Part shown: one piece after another, positions 1-9,396 of the stretch
Layout of the letters: every line of letters begins with the position of its first letter
How positions within the stretch are numbered: the first letter of the stretch is position 1
Origin: Verrucomicrobium sp.
Lineage (GTDB): Bacteria > Verrucomicrobiota > Verrucomicrobiia > Methylacidiphilales > UBA1321
Length of the DNA stretch: 64,000 nucleotides
Direction: 5' to 3'
Assembly (NCBI GenBank): GCA_017849585.1
Contig: JAFIGT010000011.1
Location: forward strand, 62,001-126,000
Program-made: the position numbers and the translations under genes
The notes under the pieces: generated by a model
Databases searched by the model: none
Seen by the model: only the letters and a program-made list of their open reading frames with translations
What the model was told of the DNA's origin: nothing

Positions 1-942
1 TGCGCCGATTACGCCGAAGCGGAACTCGCCCGGCTGCCTTGCGAAGGTCTCGTGGTGCGCAATCATACCAATCTTGGTTTTTCCGATGCGAATAATCGCG
101 GTGTGTTTGCCCTGCGCGCGCGGTATGAAGGACTCGACTCCTTTGTCTTCCTCAATCCAGATACCGATCCGCAGCCCGGATGGCTGGAGCCGTTGATCGA
201 GGAATTGGAGAAGCCGGGAGTCGGCTCGGCTTCCTCTTTGTTGCTTCTTCCAGATGGACGCGCCAATTCGCTGGGCAACGCGATTCATTTTTTTGGCTTT
301 GGCTTCACCACCGGCTATGGTGAATCGGTCGCGGGTGCGGTGGATCATGACGTGCTTTTCGGCACGGGCGCGGCGCTCGCGATTTCGGTCCGCGCCTTGG
401 AAAGCATGCGGAAACTCACGGGCCGCGATGAAGTCTTCTGGAGCGAGCTGTTTTTATACGGGGAAGATCAGGACCTCGGCTGGCGATTGACTCTGGCGGG
501 CTGGACGAACCGCGTTTGTGTTCGCAGCCGCGTGATGCATCACTCGTCCTTCATTGGCGACCGGCCCCGTTCGGAGAGCTTGCTTTATCTTGAGCGCAAT
601 CGGTGGCTGTTGATCTTGGCGAATTTCAAGATTGGCACCGTGCTGTTGCTCACGCCTTGGCTTTGGGGGCTGGAATTGCTGCAATGCCTGGGCTGGCGGC
701 GGCTCTATGCGGGATCACGCTGGCGGATTTATCAAACCGTCTGGGCGGAGGTGCTTCGTCCGGAATTCTGGAAACGGCGGCGGAAGATTCAACATCTGCG
801 TGTGGTTGCAGATCGCGAGATTTTACATCGCATGGAAAGCTCCATTCGTCACGGCGCGATGGCGCGGCGCCCTTCGGACGACGGCATCGATCGCTTTCTG
901 GCGGGAATCAAGCGAATGCTGATTTTTTTGATTCGCTGGTAA
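1..942 (+). CDS. Glycosyltransferase family 2 (rhamnosyltransferase-like), 5'-truncated by window edge
   Basis: The reading frame is open from base 1, so the N-terminus lies outside the window; 313 residues are visible. The part present shows the NxxNLGFSDANNRG segment and the NPDTDP motif (the DxD-like nucleotide-sugar/metal site) of inverting GT2 enzymes such as O-antigen rhamnosyltransferases. A C-terminal hydrophobic stretch (around residues 215-240 of the visible part) probably tethers it to the inner membrane. It ends 30 bp before the YfhO-like gene on the same strand. It probably adds a sugar to a lipid-linked glycan. Donor and acceptor cannot be read from the sequence, although rmlA and rmlB 15 kb away make dTDP-rhamnose a fair guess. 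Confidence 0.9.
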   Translation, partial: CADYAEAELARLPCEGLVVRNHTNLGFSDANNRGVFALRARYEGLDSFVFLNPDTDPQPGWLEPLIEELEKPGVGSASSLLLLPDGRANSLGNAIHFFGFGFTTGYGESVAGAVDHDVLFGTGAALAISVRALESMRKLTGRDEVFWSELFLYGEDQDLGWRLTLAGWTNRVCVRSRVMHHSSFIGDRPRSESLLYLERNRWLLILANFKIGTVLLLTPWLWGLELLQCLGWRRLYAGSRWRIYQTVWAEVLRPEFWKRRRKIQHLRVVADREILHRMESSIRHGAMARRPSDDGIDRFLAGIKRMLIFLIRW

Positions 943-972
943 CGGAGCCGCTGTCTAATACTGGATATCTCT

Positions 973-3489
973 ATGCTGAAACAACCGGAACGCGGATTGG
1001 TGTGGGTGGCCGCGGCGCTGACCTTCGCCGCGATGGCCATGCTGACGGGATTTTTCAGTTTCGGAACGCAAATCCCGATCACCTCGGACATGAATCCGGG
1101 GCTTTACTCCCAGTTGCCCTACCAGTTTCCCCCGCAGGCGGTCTTCAATACGAATTACTGGCTCGGGCAGATGCAGATGCCGCAGGATTTGCAGCCCATG
1201 TCGCTGCTGGCGCATTTGCCGCTCTGGATGTTTTTCAGCGGCTACTACCCGCTCTTCGCCGCGCTCTCGCTGCTGGTCTTTTACGCCTTTCTGCGCGAAC
1301 TCGGTTTTCGGCGCGGCGTGGCGGTTCTGGGAGGAGTGCTGTATGCGTGGCAGGGCGATCTTTTCAGTAATCTGCTTGCGGGCCATTTCTCCAGTGCGAC
1401 GGTTTGGTTGATGTTCGCGCTCGCGGCGCTCTTTGCGATGCGCAGCGCCCGGTTGCGGAGTTGGCTGGAAGCGGCGCTCAGTGGTGTTTGCACCGGGATG
1501 ATGGTCTCCTTGCTGCCCGATCGCGGAGCGTTGTGCAGTCTCATCATCGGTGGCCTCTTTCTTGTCTCCATCTGGCGGCAACGTCACGACCGCGCGGAAG
1601 CGTTGCGGCATGCGGGCCGGCTTTTGCTCGTGGTCCTCATTGCTGCCGCGGTGGCTTTGCCGGGTGTTTATGCCACGCTTTCCTGGACGACCTACAAGGC
1701 GGGTCCGGCCGGTGTGGAAACGCCGCAGCAAAAATATGCCTGGGCCACGCAGTGGAGCTACACCCCCGAAGAAATCTGGAGCTACATGATCCCCGGTTTC
1801 TTCGGATGGCGCAATGGCAGCTCGCAGGGTCCCTACTGGGGCCGCATTGGGCAGAGCGCCGAGAGCCGCAATTTTTGTCTCGCGATTTTCACCATCGGCA
1901 CGGCGGGATTCCTTCTCGCGTTTCTGGGTGGTGCCGTTTCCCTGGCGAAAAAAAGAACGGTCGATTCCGCCTCGTGGCTCACGCCCGAGCAGGCCAGCTA
2001 CGCGCGCTTTGCCCTTTTCGCTGTGATTTTTGGCTGGCTTCTCGCCCTTGGTAAATACGGTCCATTGTACGAATGGTTCTACCAATTGCCATACATGGAC
2101 ACGTGGCGCAATCCGCTCAAGTTTCTTGCGCCAGTCAGCCTCGTTCTGATCGTGCTGGCGGCCTGTGGCGCACAAGCTTCGACGCGGCTCATCGAATCTG
2201 GCGCGGACGCCGAGATGGCTAAAAAACGAATTCGCACCATCCTGCGCCGGTTGCTGATTATCGTGGGCGTGATGTGGCTCTTCAGCTTCCCGGCGCGACT
2301 GCCGTTGACCGTGCGGTTGGAAAATCTCCGCTATGCGCCATCGGAGATCGACGCGATTCTATCCACGCTACGCGGTTCCCTTTTTTTTGCCGGAGTGGTG
2401 ATCGGTTTCCTCTGGGCTGGTTGGCGGGTACTCATGCGCGATGCAGAAGGACGGCGGAAGGAGTTCATTAATCCGCTGATCCAGAAAACATGGGATGCCA
2501 TGGTGCTGCCGGAGAACGTGGGCCGCACGTGGCTGGCATTGCTCGCCGCTGTCAGCATGATGCAAATGCTCTGGGTGCAGAGTCATTACAGCGACCTTAT
2601 CGACTTCAAGGCATTCTACGGCCCGAGTGCTCTGACGAAGCGCTTACAGTCCAAGGATGAAATCACGCGTGTGGCGGTTGAAATGACCGATCCGCTATTG
2701 CGCCAGGCATTGACCACGCTCTTCCCCTACAATGGCATCCAATGCATCGATATTCCAGCCGCTTCGCGCATTCCCTATGATTACGAGCAGTTCTTCCGTG
2801 CACTGCAAAACAACCGGGTGCGACTTCAGCAACTGGGCGGGGTGAAGTACTGGCTTTCCTCGGCCGAGGGAGTCTCCGGCATTCAGGAATTCCCCGGCAT
2901 TCGTGGTGCGATCAAATCGATCAACTACTACACCATCGACCCCTATTTTTCCTCTGGAACTCCGACGCACGCCATCCTTGAACTGAAACAGTATTTACCC
3001 AAGGTATCGCTGGTATCGAAGATCGAAGATTTTGCCGACGACGAAACTCTGTTGAAACGGTTGGGTGACGAAAAATGGAGCCCGTTCACCTCCGTACTCG
3101 TGCGGCAGGAAGACCTCGCCACCGCCCTTGAGCAGACGACGGTGAAGGGGGATGTGGTGACAGAGAGATTAAAACCAGAGGCAAAGCTCCTGTTCTACAG
3201 CGACCGCCGCATCGAGATCGCTGTGCAATCGCCCACTCCGGCGACGTTGTTGATCAGTGACCGCTTTGATCCCGGCTGGAGCGCGACGCTCAATGGCAAG
3301 AGGGTCAAGCTGTTTCCCGCGGACTTCATTCTGCGCGGTCTCTCTGTGCCAGCGGGTACGTCGAAAGTGGTGCTTACCTACGAACTGCCCATGATGCCGT
3401 ATTATGTGCAGCTCGTCGCGTTGGCGCTGGTTGTGGCGTGGGTGATCGGTGCGGGGTTGCGTCGACGCATCAACGTGGCAGCGAGATAA
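973..3489 (+). CDS. YfhO-like multi-pass membrane protein (GT-C type)
   Basis: 838 residues with about a dozen hydrophobic segments over the first 500 residues, one more near residue 515, a soluble domain, and a last transmembrane helix at about 810-832. The soluble domain ends in a DPGW....NGK....FPADFILRG..VPAG pattern, the typical YfhO-family signature (DPGW-x-A-x-x-x-GK). YfhO proteins are linked to glycosylation of envelope polymers and resemble GT-C enzymes that use polyprenyl-linked sugars. An SDMNP motif in the first loop could be the acidic site. It follows the GT2 gene by 30 bp and is probably co-transcribed. The exact sugar transfer is unknown. Confidence 0.85.
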   Translation: MLKQPERGLVWVAAALTFAAMAMLTGFFSFGTQIPITSDMNPGLYSQLPYQFPPQAVFNTNYWLGQMQMPQDLQPMSLLAHLPLWMFFSGYYPLFAALSLLVFYAFLRELGFRRGVAVLGGVLYAWQGDLFSNLLAGHFSSATVWLMFALAALFAMRSARLRSWLEAALSGVCTGMMVSLLPDRGALCSLIIGGLFLVSIWRQRHDRAEALRHAGRLLLVVLIAAAVALPGVYATLSWTTYKAGPAGVETPQQKYAWATQWSYTPEEIWSYMIPGFFGWRNGSSQGPYWGRIGQSAESRNFCLAIFTIGTAGFLLAFLGGAVSLAKKRTVDSASWLTPEQASYARFALFAVIFGWLLALGKYGPLYEWFYQLPYMDTWRNPLKFLAPVSLVLIVLAACGAQASTRLIESGADAEMAKKRIRTILRRLLIIVGVMWLFSFPARLPLTVRLENLRYAPSEIDAILSTLRGSLFFAGVVIGFLWAGWRVLMRDAEGRRKEFINPLIQKTWDAMVLPENVGRTWLALLAAVSMMQMLWVQSHYSDLIDFKAFYGPSALTKRLQSKDEITRVAVEMTDPLLRQALTTLFPYNGIQCIDIPAASRIPYDYEQFFRALQNNRVRLQQLGGVKYWLSSAEGVSGIQEFPGIRGAIKSINYYTIDPYFSSGTPTHAILELKQYLPKVSLVSKIEDFADDETLLKRLGDEKWSPFTSVLVRQEDLATALEQTTVKGDVVTERLKPEAKLLFYSDRRIEIAVQSPTPATLLISDRFDPGWSATLNGKRVKLFPADFILRGLSVPAGTSKVVLTYELPMMPYYVQLVALALVVAWVIGAGLRRRINVAAR

Positions 3490-3562
3490 GCCGCTGGTGA
3501 TTGCAAGGTGCGGAAGTGTCTGTGTGAACTCTTGCCGCAGGCAGAATCTCAGATTTCTGGGA

Positions 3563-3946
3563 TTACTCCGCCGGAACTTCCATTTTGAATGGAGGAATGC
3601 GGGTGAAGACGCGTTGTCCTTCATCGTCCTGACCAAGGTAAGCACCCTCAGCGACGGAATCGGAACTGACAAGGTGATAGCTGTTGTAATGAAAACGGGT
3701 GCCGGGGCTCAGGCGGGGGAATTCGCCGACGACGCCATCGCCTTCCACCACGATTTTTTCGCCGGTTTCATTGGTAACCACCCATTTTCGGCCTTTGATG
3801 GTGACACTGCGTGGACTATCATTATGAATGGTAATGTAGTAAACAAAACCGTAGGGTCGATCGGGCGTAACTTGGACGTTCGGGTTGTACTCCACCCGAT
3901 CCAGACTTACCCACAGCCCTGGTAATTCCACCAGTTTTTCAGACAC
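3563..3946 (-). CDS. apaG: ApaG domain protein
   Basis: 127 residues from a GTG start, matching the usual ApaG length of about 125. It carries the conserved core (YNPN..V.PDRPYGFVYYITIHN, then GRKWVVT, GVVGEFPRLSPG and F.Y.S motifs). ApaG is a small fibronectin-III-like beta-sandwich of uncertain role, associated with Ap4A hydrolase in enterobacteria. No apaH is seen here. The frame stays open upstream to 4063, but those extra residues do not look like ApaG and would overlap thiD, so the GTG at 3946 is preferred. It is divergent from thiD, with 16 bp between the two starts. Confidence 0.88.
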   Translation of the reverse strand: MSEKLVELPGLWVSLDRVEYNPNVQVTPDRPYGFVYYITIHNDSPRSVTIKGRKWVVTNETGEKIVVEGDGVVGEFPRLSPGTRFHYNSYHLVSSDSVAEGAYLGQDDEGQRVFTRIPPFKMEVPAE

Positions 3947-3962
3947 GCAATGCGAAAGTAAT

Positions 3963-4826
3963 ATGAAACCTGCCAGACGAAAAGCACTAATTAAGGCAAA
4001 TGAACCTCCCAGGTTACATTGGCAGCAAAAACGACGTGCTTTTCCTCCAGTGGCGCTCACCATTGCCGGCTCCGATAACAGCGGAGGCGCGGGGATTCAG
4101 GCCGATCTGAAGACCTTCACCACCCTGCGTGCCTACGGTGCCTCGGCCATTACCAGCCTTGTGGCAGAGCATCCGGGACGAGTTCACAGCATTGCCCCCG
4201 TCCCCCTTAGCATGGTTATCGACCAGATCCGGCTCGTATTTGAGGCCTTTCCCGTCGCCGCGATCAAGACCGGTATGCTCTATTCCCGGCCCATCATCGC
4301 TGCCGTGGCCCGGGAACTGCGCCAACTCGCCCCCGGAGTGCCGCTGGTGGTGGATCCGGTGATGGTCGCGACCAGTGGCGCGCTGTTGCTGAAAAAGGAC
4401 GCCATCGCGGTGCTGCAAAAGGAATTGCTGCCGCTGGCCACGCTGGTCACTCCGAACCGCGACGAAGCCGCGCTGCTGTGGGGTCGCCCGATCAAGGACC
4501 TCGAAACGTTGTGCGCAGCGGGTATCGAACTCAGCTTGAAATACCAAACCGCATTCCTCGTGAAGGGCGGTCACCTGCGCGGTACGCATGCCGTCGACCT
4601 GCTGTGCACCGGCACCAAAGTACGCGTCTTCAAGACCGCGATGATCGCGGGCGCGAATCCGCACGGGACCGGCTGTACCCTCTCTGCGGCCATCACGGCG
4701 TCGCTGGCGCAAGGGCTGTCCGTTGAAAAAGCGGTGGCAGCGGGAAAGAAATTCATCACCCACGCCGTGCGCACCCATTTTCAGCATGGGCCTCATCAGG
4801 TGCTGAACGTGTTGCCCCGAAGATGA
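3963..4826 (+). CDS. thiD: Hydroxymethylpyrimidine/phosphomethylpyrimidine kinase ThiD
   Basis: 287 residues from the ATG at 3963. It phosphorylates HMP and then HMP-P to HMP-PP in thiamine biosynthesis. Visible family motifs are LTIAGSDNSGGAGIQADLK at the N-terminus, IKTGML, VVDPVM, TPNRDEAALL and the C-terminal NPHGTGCTLSAAI segment, which holds the anion hole and catalytic Asp/Cys region of ribokinase-like kinases (here GTGC). A longer upstream frame (from 3885) adds residues unlike the family. No other thiamine gene and no TPP riboswitch is nearby: the upstream stretch codes for apaG on the other strand. Confidence 0.95.
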   Translation: MKPARRKALIKANEPPRLHWQQKRRAFPPVALTIAGSDNSGGAGIQADLKTFTTLRAYGASAITSLVAEHPGRVHSIAPVPLSMVIDQIRLVFEAFPVAAIKTGMLYSRPIIAAVARELRQLAPGVPLVVDPVMVATSGALLLKKDAIAVLQKELLPLATLVTPNRDEAALLWGRPIKDLETLCAAGIELSLKYQTAFLVKGGHLRGTHAVDLLCTGTKVRVFKTAMIAGANPHGTGCTLSAAITASLAQGLSVEKAVAAGKKFITHAVRTHFQHGPHQVLNVLPRR

Positions 4827-4898
4827 AGTGAAGCATTACCAATCCTCCCTCTCGTCCTAAAGCTTGCATTGCCCGCGCATTGCTTTTTGATAGACGGA

Positions 4899-5633
4899 AT
4901 GCTCCCGACCCGACCCAAGACCATTCTTGTCCTGCGCCACTCGCCCAACGTTGGGCCGGGTTATCTGGAGGACTTCATCAAGCGGCGCGGACTGATCCAG
5001 CAATTGGTCGCGCTCGATGCCGGTGACGACTTGCCGAAAAACCCCGATGAATTCGGCGCTGTTGTCGCCCTAGGCGGGGAGATGAGCGTCCACAGCGAAA
5101 AGGATTTCCCCTTCCTGAAGAAGGAAAACGAATTCATCCGCCAGAGCGTCAAAATGGGTGTGCCCTACCTCGGCCTCTGCCTCGGCGGTCAACTCCTCGC
5201 CAAAGCGATGAGCGGCAAAGTGACGCTAAACCCGGTGAAGGAAATCGGACCCTACGAGATTGCGCTCAACGCGGAAGGCCTCAAGGACCCCCTCTTCGCC
5301 GGATTCCCGGACCGCTTTCCGTTCTGCCAATGGCATAGCGATACGTTCAGCGAATTGCCGCCCGAGGCGGTGCTGCTCGCGGGTAGCACGGCGTGCAAAC
5401 ATCAGGCGTTTCGCTACGGCAAGACCGCCTACGGACTGCAGTTCCATCCCGAGGCGACGACGCTCGTGTTGGAACAATGGTGCCGCGAGTTCGGCAGCGA
5501 TCTGGAGTCACCCGCGCATGGTCATCGAGTGCAGGAAAAGTACGCGCTCTGCGCCGCCGATTGCGTGAAGCATAGCGATCGGCTGTTCAAGAATTTCTTC
5601 CAGACTGCAAACGTGATCGCCAGTCCGGCGTAA
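4899..5633 (+). CDS. Class I glutamine amidotransferase (GMP synthase GATase-like)
   Basis: 244 residues from the ATG at 4899; an in-frame TTG at 4869 is less likely. The protein is a free-standing triad-type GATase domain: the nucleophile elbow GLCLGGQLL supplies the Cys, and the QFHPEAT motif supplies the catalytic His and Glu. Free-standing proteins of this type are often called GMP synthase-like, but no synthetase partner is encoded beside it, so the acceptor of the ammonia is unknown. Some relatives hydrolyse gamma-glutamyl compounds. It follows thiD by about 70 bp on the same strand. Confidence 0.85.
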   Translation: MLPTRPKTILVLRHSPNVGPGYLEDFIKRRGLIQQLVALDAGDDLPKNPDEFGAVVALGGEMSVHSEKDFPFLKKENEFIRQSVKMGVPYLGLCLGGQLLAKAMSGKVTLNPVKEIGPYEIALNAEGLKDPLFAGFPDRFPFCQWHSDTFSELPPEAVLLAGSTACKHQAFRYGKTAYGLQFHPEATTLVLEQWCREFGSDLESPAHGHRVQEKYALCAADCVKHSDRLFKNFFQTANVIASPA

Positions 5634-5661
5634 CGTGGAAGCCAGTACGGATGCAGGGAGA

Positions 5662-6132
5662 TTACTTGTTTCCTGGCAATAAAGTGTAAATCAGTACGAC
5701 TCCACAGAGCCATATTAACACCGACGCCAAAGACACCAGCAAGGTCAGTACGAACTTGAGAGGTAGCGAGAGATTCCAGCGGAATATCTTTAGATTAAGG
5801 ACAGCCGCCATTGCTCCCAAACCGCCACCTAGTGCGCCACCAAAGGCAATCATGGCAAGCGGCAGACCCGACCAGATAGCTTGATACGCAGGCAGTTTGG
5901 GCGCGACATCAATAATCTGATTATTGACCTCCACGGAAGGAGTGAAAATATCCAGCCCAAATTTAAGTCCAATGGGCACTTCCCTCCCATCGGGAAGAGT
6001 CACGATGAATTTACCTTTTTTCTTAGGTAGCACCTGTCCGCAGGATACAATTTTAGCTCCACCCCAAACTCCTCCGGGTCGGAGGGCCAAGTTAATTCCT
6101 TCAGCTTCCGGTAGCGCAAAAGGGATGTCCAT
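5662..6132 (-). CDS. Hypothetical membrane protein
   Basis: 156 residues. The first ~85 look soluble, with a KKKGKFIVTLPDGREVPIGL beta-rich segment. Two hydrophobic segments follow: a Gly/Ala-rich one (about 85-110) and a strongly hydrophobic one (about 123-150). The family is not recognised. The DNA is visibly more AT-rich than its neighbours. It lies 15 bp downstream of glgA on the same strand, so it may share the glgA transcript, and is convergent with the amidotransferase gene. Confidence 0.7.
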   Translation of the reverse strand: MDIPFALPEAEGINLALRPGGVWGGAKIVSCGQVLPKKKGKFIVTLPDGREVPIGLKFGLDIFTPSVEVNNQIIDVAPKLPAYQAIWSGLPLAMIAFGGALGGGLGAMAAVLNLKIFRWNLSLPLKFVLTLLVSLASVLIWLCGVVLIYTLLPGNK

Positions 6133-6147
6133 ATACGTCTCCGAATA

Positions 6148-8154
6148 TTACGCCGCTTTCTTTTTGGCGATGGCTTTCTTGTAGACCTCGACGTACTGCT
6201 GGGCGGAATCGGACCAGGGGAATTCCTGCTTCATGGCTGATTGCTGCATCTTCTTGTAATGATGCGGGCGGTCGTACCACGTCGATACGGCCCAGCCGAT
6301 GACATCGTGCAGGGCTTCGGCGGTGGGCAAGTCGAACATAAAGCCGGTGCCGTCACCGGTGGCTTCGTCGTATTTCTCCACCGTGTCGGCGAGCCCACCC
6401 GTGGCGCGAACGACCGGCAGGGTGCCGTAAGCGAGCGAGTAGATTTGATTCAGCCCGCACGGTTCGTACAGCGACGGCATGAGGAAGAAATCGCTTCCCG
6501 CCTCGATGAGGTGGCTGAGTTCATTGGAGAACCCGATGTAAACGCCCGCGCGTTGTGGGTAGATCGAGTGCAGCCAGTTGAAGAATCCTTCGGTGTGGAC
6601 ATCGCCGGTGCCGAGGACGACAAGTTGCATGCTCATGCCATTGAGCGCGCGCGGCAACGCCCCGGTGAGAAGATCGAATCCCTTTTGCTGAGCGAAACGG
6701 GAGACGATGCCAAAGAGTGGCACGTCGGGACGCGCTTCCAGGCCAAAGCGGGCTTGCAGCGCGGCCTTGCATGCGGCCTTGCCCTTGAGATTGGTGATAC
6801 TGTAATTCGCGGGGAGCAATTTATCCGTGGCAGGGGACCAATGTTCGTAATCGACACCATTGAGGATGCCGGAGACGTCGGCTCCGCGATCGCGCAAACG
6901 ACCTTCGAGACCCTGCCCGCCGATGGGCTGCAAGATTTCCTGTGCGTGCGTGGGGGAAACCGTGGTGATGGCGTCGGCGAAGTGCACACCCGCCTTGAGC
7001 AGGTTGACGCCGCCGAAGTCCTCGAATTTATCGGAGGTGAAATGCTCGTTGCCGAGGCCGTAATAGCCCATGACTCCGGCGTGGTACTTGCCCTGATGTC
7101 CGATGTTATGAATGGTAAGAACGCTGGCGGTATGTGACAGCGGCGAGGCGAAAGCATCCCAGGTTTTGAGGAATGCAGCGGTCGGGGCGGCAGGCCAATC
7201 GTGCAGATGCATGACGTCTGGAATGAAATTCAGGTCCTTGCAAAATTGCATGGCCGCCTTGCAGAGCAAGCCATAACGATAGGCGTTGTCGTTGTAGTCA
7301 TTCGGGCCGTCGCTGTAGAGACCGGGCCGGTGATAGTAGCGGCCGTGATCGACGAACCAGATTTCGACTTCGCCATCGAGCTTGGCCTTGTGGATGCCCA
7401 CCCAGTTTTCTTCGCCATGCCCCATGTGAATGCAGGCAGAATTGTGAAACGTGAGACCGTGTTTGTTGTAATCCACCGCGCTGTAGAGCGGCATGACGAT
7501 GCGAACTTCGTGACCGAGCCGGTGGAGCGCCTTGCTGAGACCAGCCACGGCGTCGCCCAATCCGCCGGTCTTGGCGAAGGGTACGCATTCGGACGTGACG
7601 AAGAGAACCTTGAGCGCGTCTTTTTTGGAAGACGCGGGTTTGTCGGTTGTGACTTTGGGTGCGGCGGCCTTGGCTTTCGGCTTTGCGCTAGATTTGGGGG
7701 CCGCCTTTTCCGCGGGCGGCGCGGGAAAATCCGAGACCGTGGCCAGAATTTCAGCGGGAGGAGTCACCGATTTTCCGAGCGGGCCTTTGCCCTTGGCCTT
7801 CTTCACGGTCGCAGCCAGCTTCGGCGAAATCATTTTGGACTCGATCGGCTGTAGGGCCGGAACGGGCGCGGGTGCACTCTTCGCCTTGGGCGATGGAGCC
7901 TTCGCTTTCATCTCGGGAGCCGTTTTCTTGGGAGCAACGGTCGCTTTCTTTTTGGAGGGAGCCGGTTCGGCTTTGGGCTGGAAGTCAGAAGCGGGTGAAG
8001 CCGCCTCCGGTCGAAGTAGCGGCGGCACGAGAGGTTTCACCTCCGGCCAAGGCTGATTCTCCACCGGTGCAGGTGCCGCCGGCTTGGACCCCGTGGCTTT
8101 CGCTGCCTTTTTCACTTTCCCCTTGATACCTGTCGTTGCATCGGACTTGGCCAT
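6148..8154 (-). CDS. glgA: Glycogen synthase (ADP-glucose type, GT5) with long N-terminal extension
   Basis: 668 residues. The GT5 domain starts near residue 183 with KVLFVTSECVPFAKTGGLGD, whose KTGGLGD loop binds ADP-glucose. It ends with a C-terminal Rossmann domain carrying PSLYEPCGLNQ and a TGGLADTV loop. It transfers glucose from ADP-glucose to growing alpha-1,4-glucan. Typical GlgA is about 480 residues. The extra ~180 residues here are rich in Lys, Ala and Pro, with repeated APxPKAK-like runs and no predicted fold. Two ATGs stand in tandem (8157 and 8154). A GGAGG lies 6 nt before the second, a better spacing than 3 nt for the first, so 8154 is chosen. Confidence 0.93.
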   Translation of the reverse strand: MAKSDATTGIKGKVKKAAKATGSKPAAPAPVENQPWPEVKPLVPPLLRPEAASPASDFQPKAEPAPSKKKATVAPKKTAPEMKAKAPSPKAKSAPAPVPALQPIESKMISPKLAATVKKAKGKGPLGKSVTPPAEILATVSDFPAPPAEKAAPKSSAKPKAKAAAPKVTTDKPASSKKDALKVLFVTSECVPFAKTGGLGDAVAGLSKALHRLGHEVRIVMPLYSAVDYNKHGLTFHNSACIHMGHGEENWVGIHKAKLDGEVEIWFVDHGRYYHRPGLYSDGPNDYNDNAYRYGLLCKAAMQFCKDLNFIPDVMHLHDWPAAPTAAFLKTWDAFASPLSHTASVLTIHNIGHQGKYHAGVMGYYGLGNEHFTSDKFEDFGGVNLLKAGVHFADAITTVSPTHAQEILQPIGGQGLEGRLRDRGADVSGILNGVDYEHWSPATDKLLPANYSITNLKGKAACKAALQARFGLEARPDVPLFGIVSRFAQQKGFDLLTGALPRALNGMSMQLVVLGTGDVHTEGFFNWLHSIYPQRAGVYIGFSNELSHLIEAGSDFFLMPSLYEPCGLNQIYSLAYGTLPVVRATGGLADTVEKYDEATGDGTGFMFDLPTAEALHDVIGWAVSTWYDRPHHYKKMQQSAMKQEFPWSDSAQQYVEVYKKAIAKKKAA

Positions 8155-8281
8155 CATCTACCTCCAAAGTTAAAAGTTCCGCCCTGATTTAAAACTCCTG
8201 AGTCAAATAGGGAAGGATAAAAGAGTGTCAGCAGGCTGAATCATTTTGATTTTGCAACCGATCTGATTTTGAATAGAGAGC

Positions 8282-9376
8282 ATGGCGCGCCTTCTCGTGT
8301 TCGAACCCCGCATGCTGGGCGATGCCATCCTGAGCCTTCCTTTTGTGCGCGGGGCGATGGAACAGCACGAGGTGACGGTATGTTGCCTACCCAAGACAGC
8401 TCCCATTTACCGATGGCTTTTACCTCCGGAACGCATCCTCGAATGGGAGGTGCCGTGGGATTGCGTGAAGCCAGCCGGTGAAAAATGGACCGATTTCCGG
8501 CGCGTGACGCAGCAGGTCCGTGCACAGCATTTCGAAACCGTGGTCTCCGTCTGGCCCGACGCGCGGGTGCATATCTGGATGGCCCTGCTGGGGATTCCAC
8601 AGCGCATCAGCTTTCCGATGACGCGACTCAATTACGTGGGTTGGCAACGACCTTGGCGTGGACGTCAGTTGCGCCTCGGGAAAGTTTTGGAATGGATCGG
8701 CGCGATCGGCCTGCTGCGTCCGCTCCTGACGCGGAAGTTGTTCAAGCATGATAGCAACCAGCGACATTGGATGAACTGGCAACAGATCGCCGAAGCGCTT
8801 GGTACGCCGTGGCGCGCGGAGACGCCGTGGCTGCCAACCGATCCCTCCACGCTTGCCCCGGCCTTCACCCAATTCATCCAGCAGGAGCGCGCGCTCGGGC
8901 GTCCCGTCTGGATGGTCCATCCCGGAGCGCGAATGGCGAACCGCCGGTGGGCACCGGAGCGATTTCAGCAGATTCTCGACAATTACTTTCCCGCGCATGG
9001 CATCAGTGTCGTCGTCTTGCGACCACCCGATTCCCCCGCACTGACCGTCCACCGAGAACATCAACTGGATTACGCCGCCGGAAGCCTCACCGAACTTGCC
9101 GCCGCGACCGCGCAAGTTGACGGCGTGTTGTGCAATGACTCGATGATGATGCATCTCGCCGCCGCACTGGGCTGCCGCGTGGTGCCGCTCTTCAGCGCGG
9201 GCGGCCGCGGCTGGTTCGCCCCATTTCAAAACGACGAGTTCATCGCTTACGTCGACGTCTGCCCGCACTGTCCCTGTCTCGATCGTTGCCTGATGCCCTC
9301 CCCCATCTGCATCGAACAACTCGGTGTCGACATAGTTCAGCAAAAGTTGGATCTCGCTCTCACCACTCACAAGTGA
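8282..9376 (+). CDS. Glycosyltransferase family 9 (heptosyltransferase-like), copy 1
   Basis: 364 residues from an ATG 127 bp from the divergent glgA start. The GT9 (ADP-heptose:LPS heptosyltransferase) pattern is present: an N-terminal Rossmann start LLVFEPRMLGDAILSLPFVR, a mid-protein HPGAR...RRWAPERF segment, and VDGVLCNDSMMMHLAAALG, the counterpart of the GT9 nucleotide-binding D-S/T-G-x-x-H-x-A-A loop. A Cys cluster (CPHCPCLDRC...C) near the C-terminus is seen in several GT9 proteins. Probable role is transfer of heptose or another sugar to LPS core. It is the first of three GT9 genes here; the next starts 20 bp downstream. Confidence 0.85.
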   Translation: MARLLVFEPRMLGDAILSLPFVRGAMEQHEVTVCCLPKTAPIYRWLLPPERILEWEVPWDCVKPAGEKWTDFRRVTQQVRAQHFETVVSVWPDARVHIWMALLGIPQRISFPMTRLNYVGWQRPWRGRQLRLGKVLEWIGAIGLLRPLLTRKLFKHDSNQRHWMNWQQIAEALGTPWRAETPWLPTDPSTLAPAFTQFIQQERALGRPVWMVHPGARMANRRWAPERFQQILDNYFPAHGISVVVLRPPDSPALTVHREHQLDYAAGSLTELAAATAQVDGVLCNDSMMMHLAAALGCRVVPLFSAGGRGWFAPFQNDEFIAYVDVCPHCPCLDRCLMPSPICIEQLGVDIVQQKLDLALTTHK

Positions 9377-9396
9377 CACGATCACCACATCGCTCT

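Noticed and set aside
955-2175. A 406-codon minus-strand frame over the YfhO-like gene
   Set aside because: The plus-strand protein has clear membrane and YfhO features; the minus frame is Arg/Glu/Gln-rich with no domain.
8294-8312. A tRNA T-arm-like string (GTGTTCGAACCCCGC)
   Set aside because: It lies inside the GT9 coding frame (LLVFEPR) with no cloverleaf around it. A similar string near 11858 is also within a coding frame.
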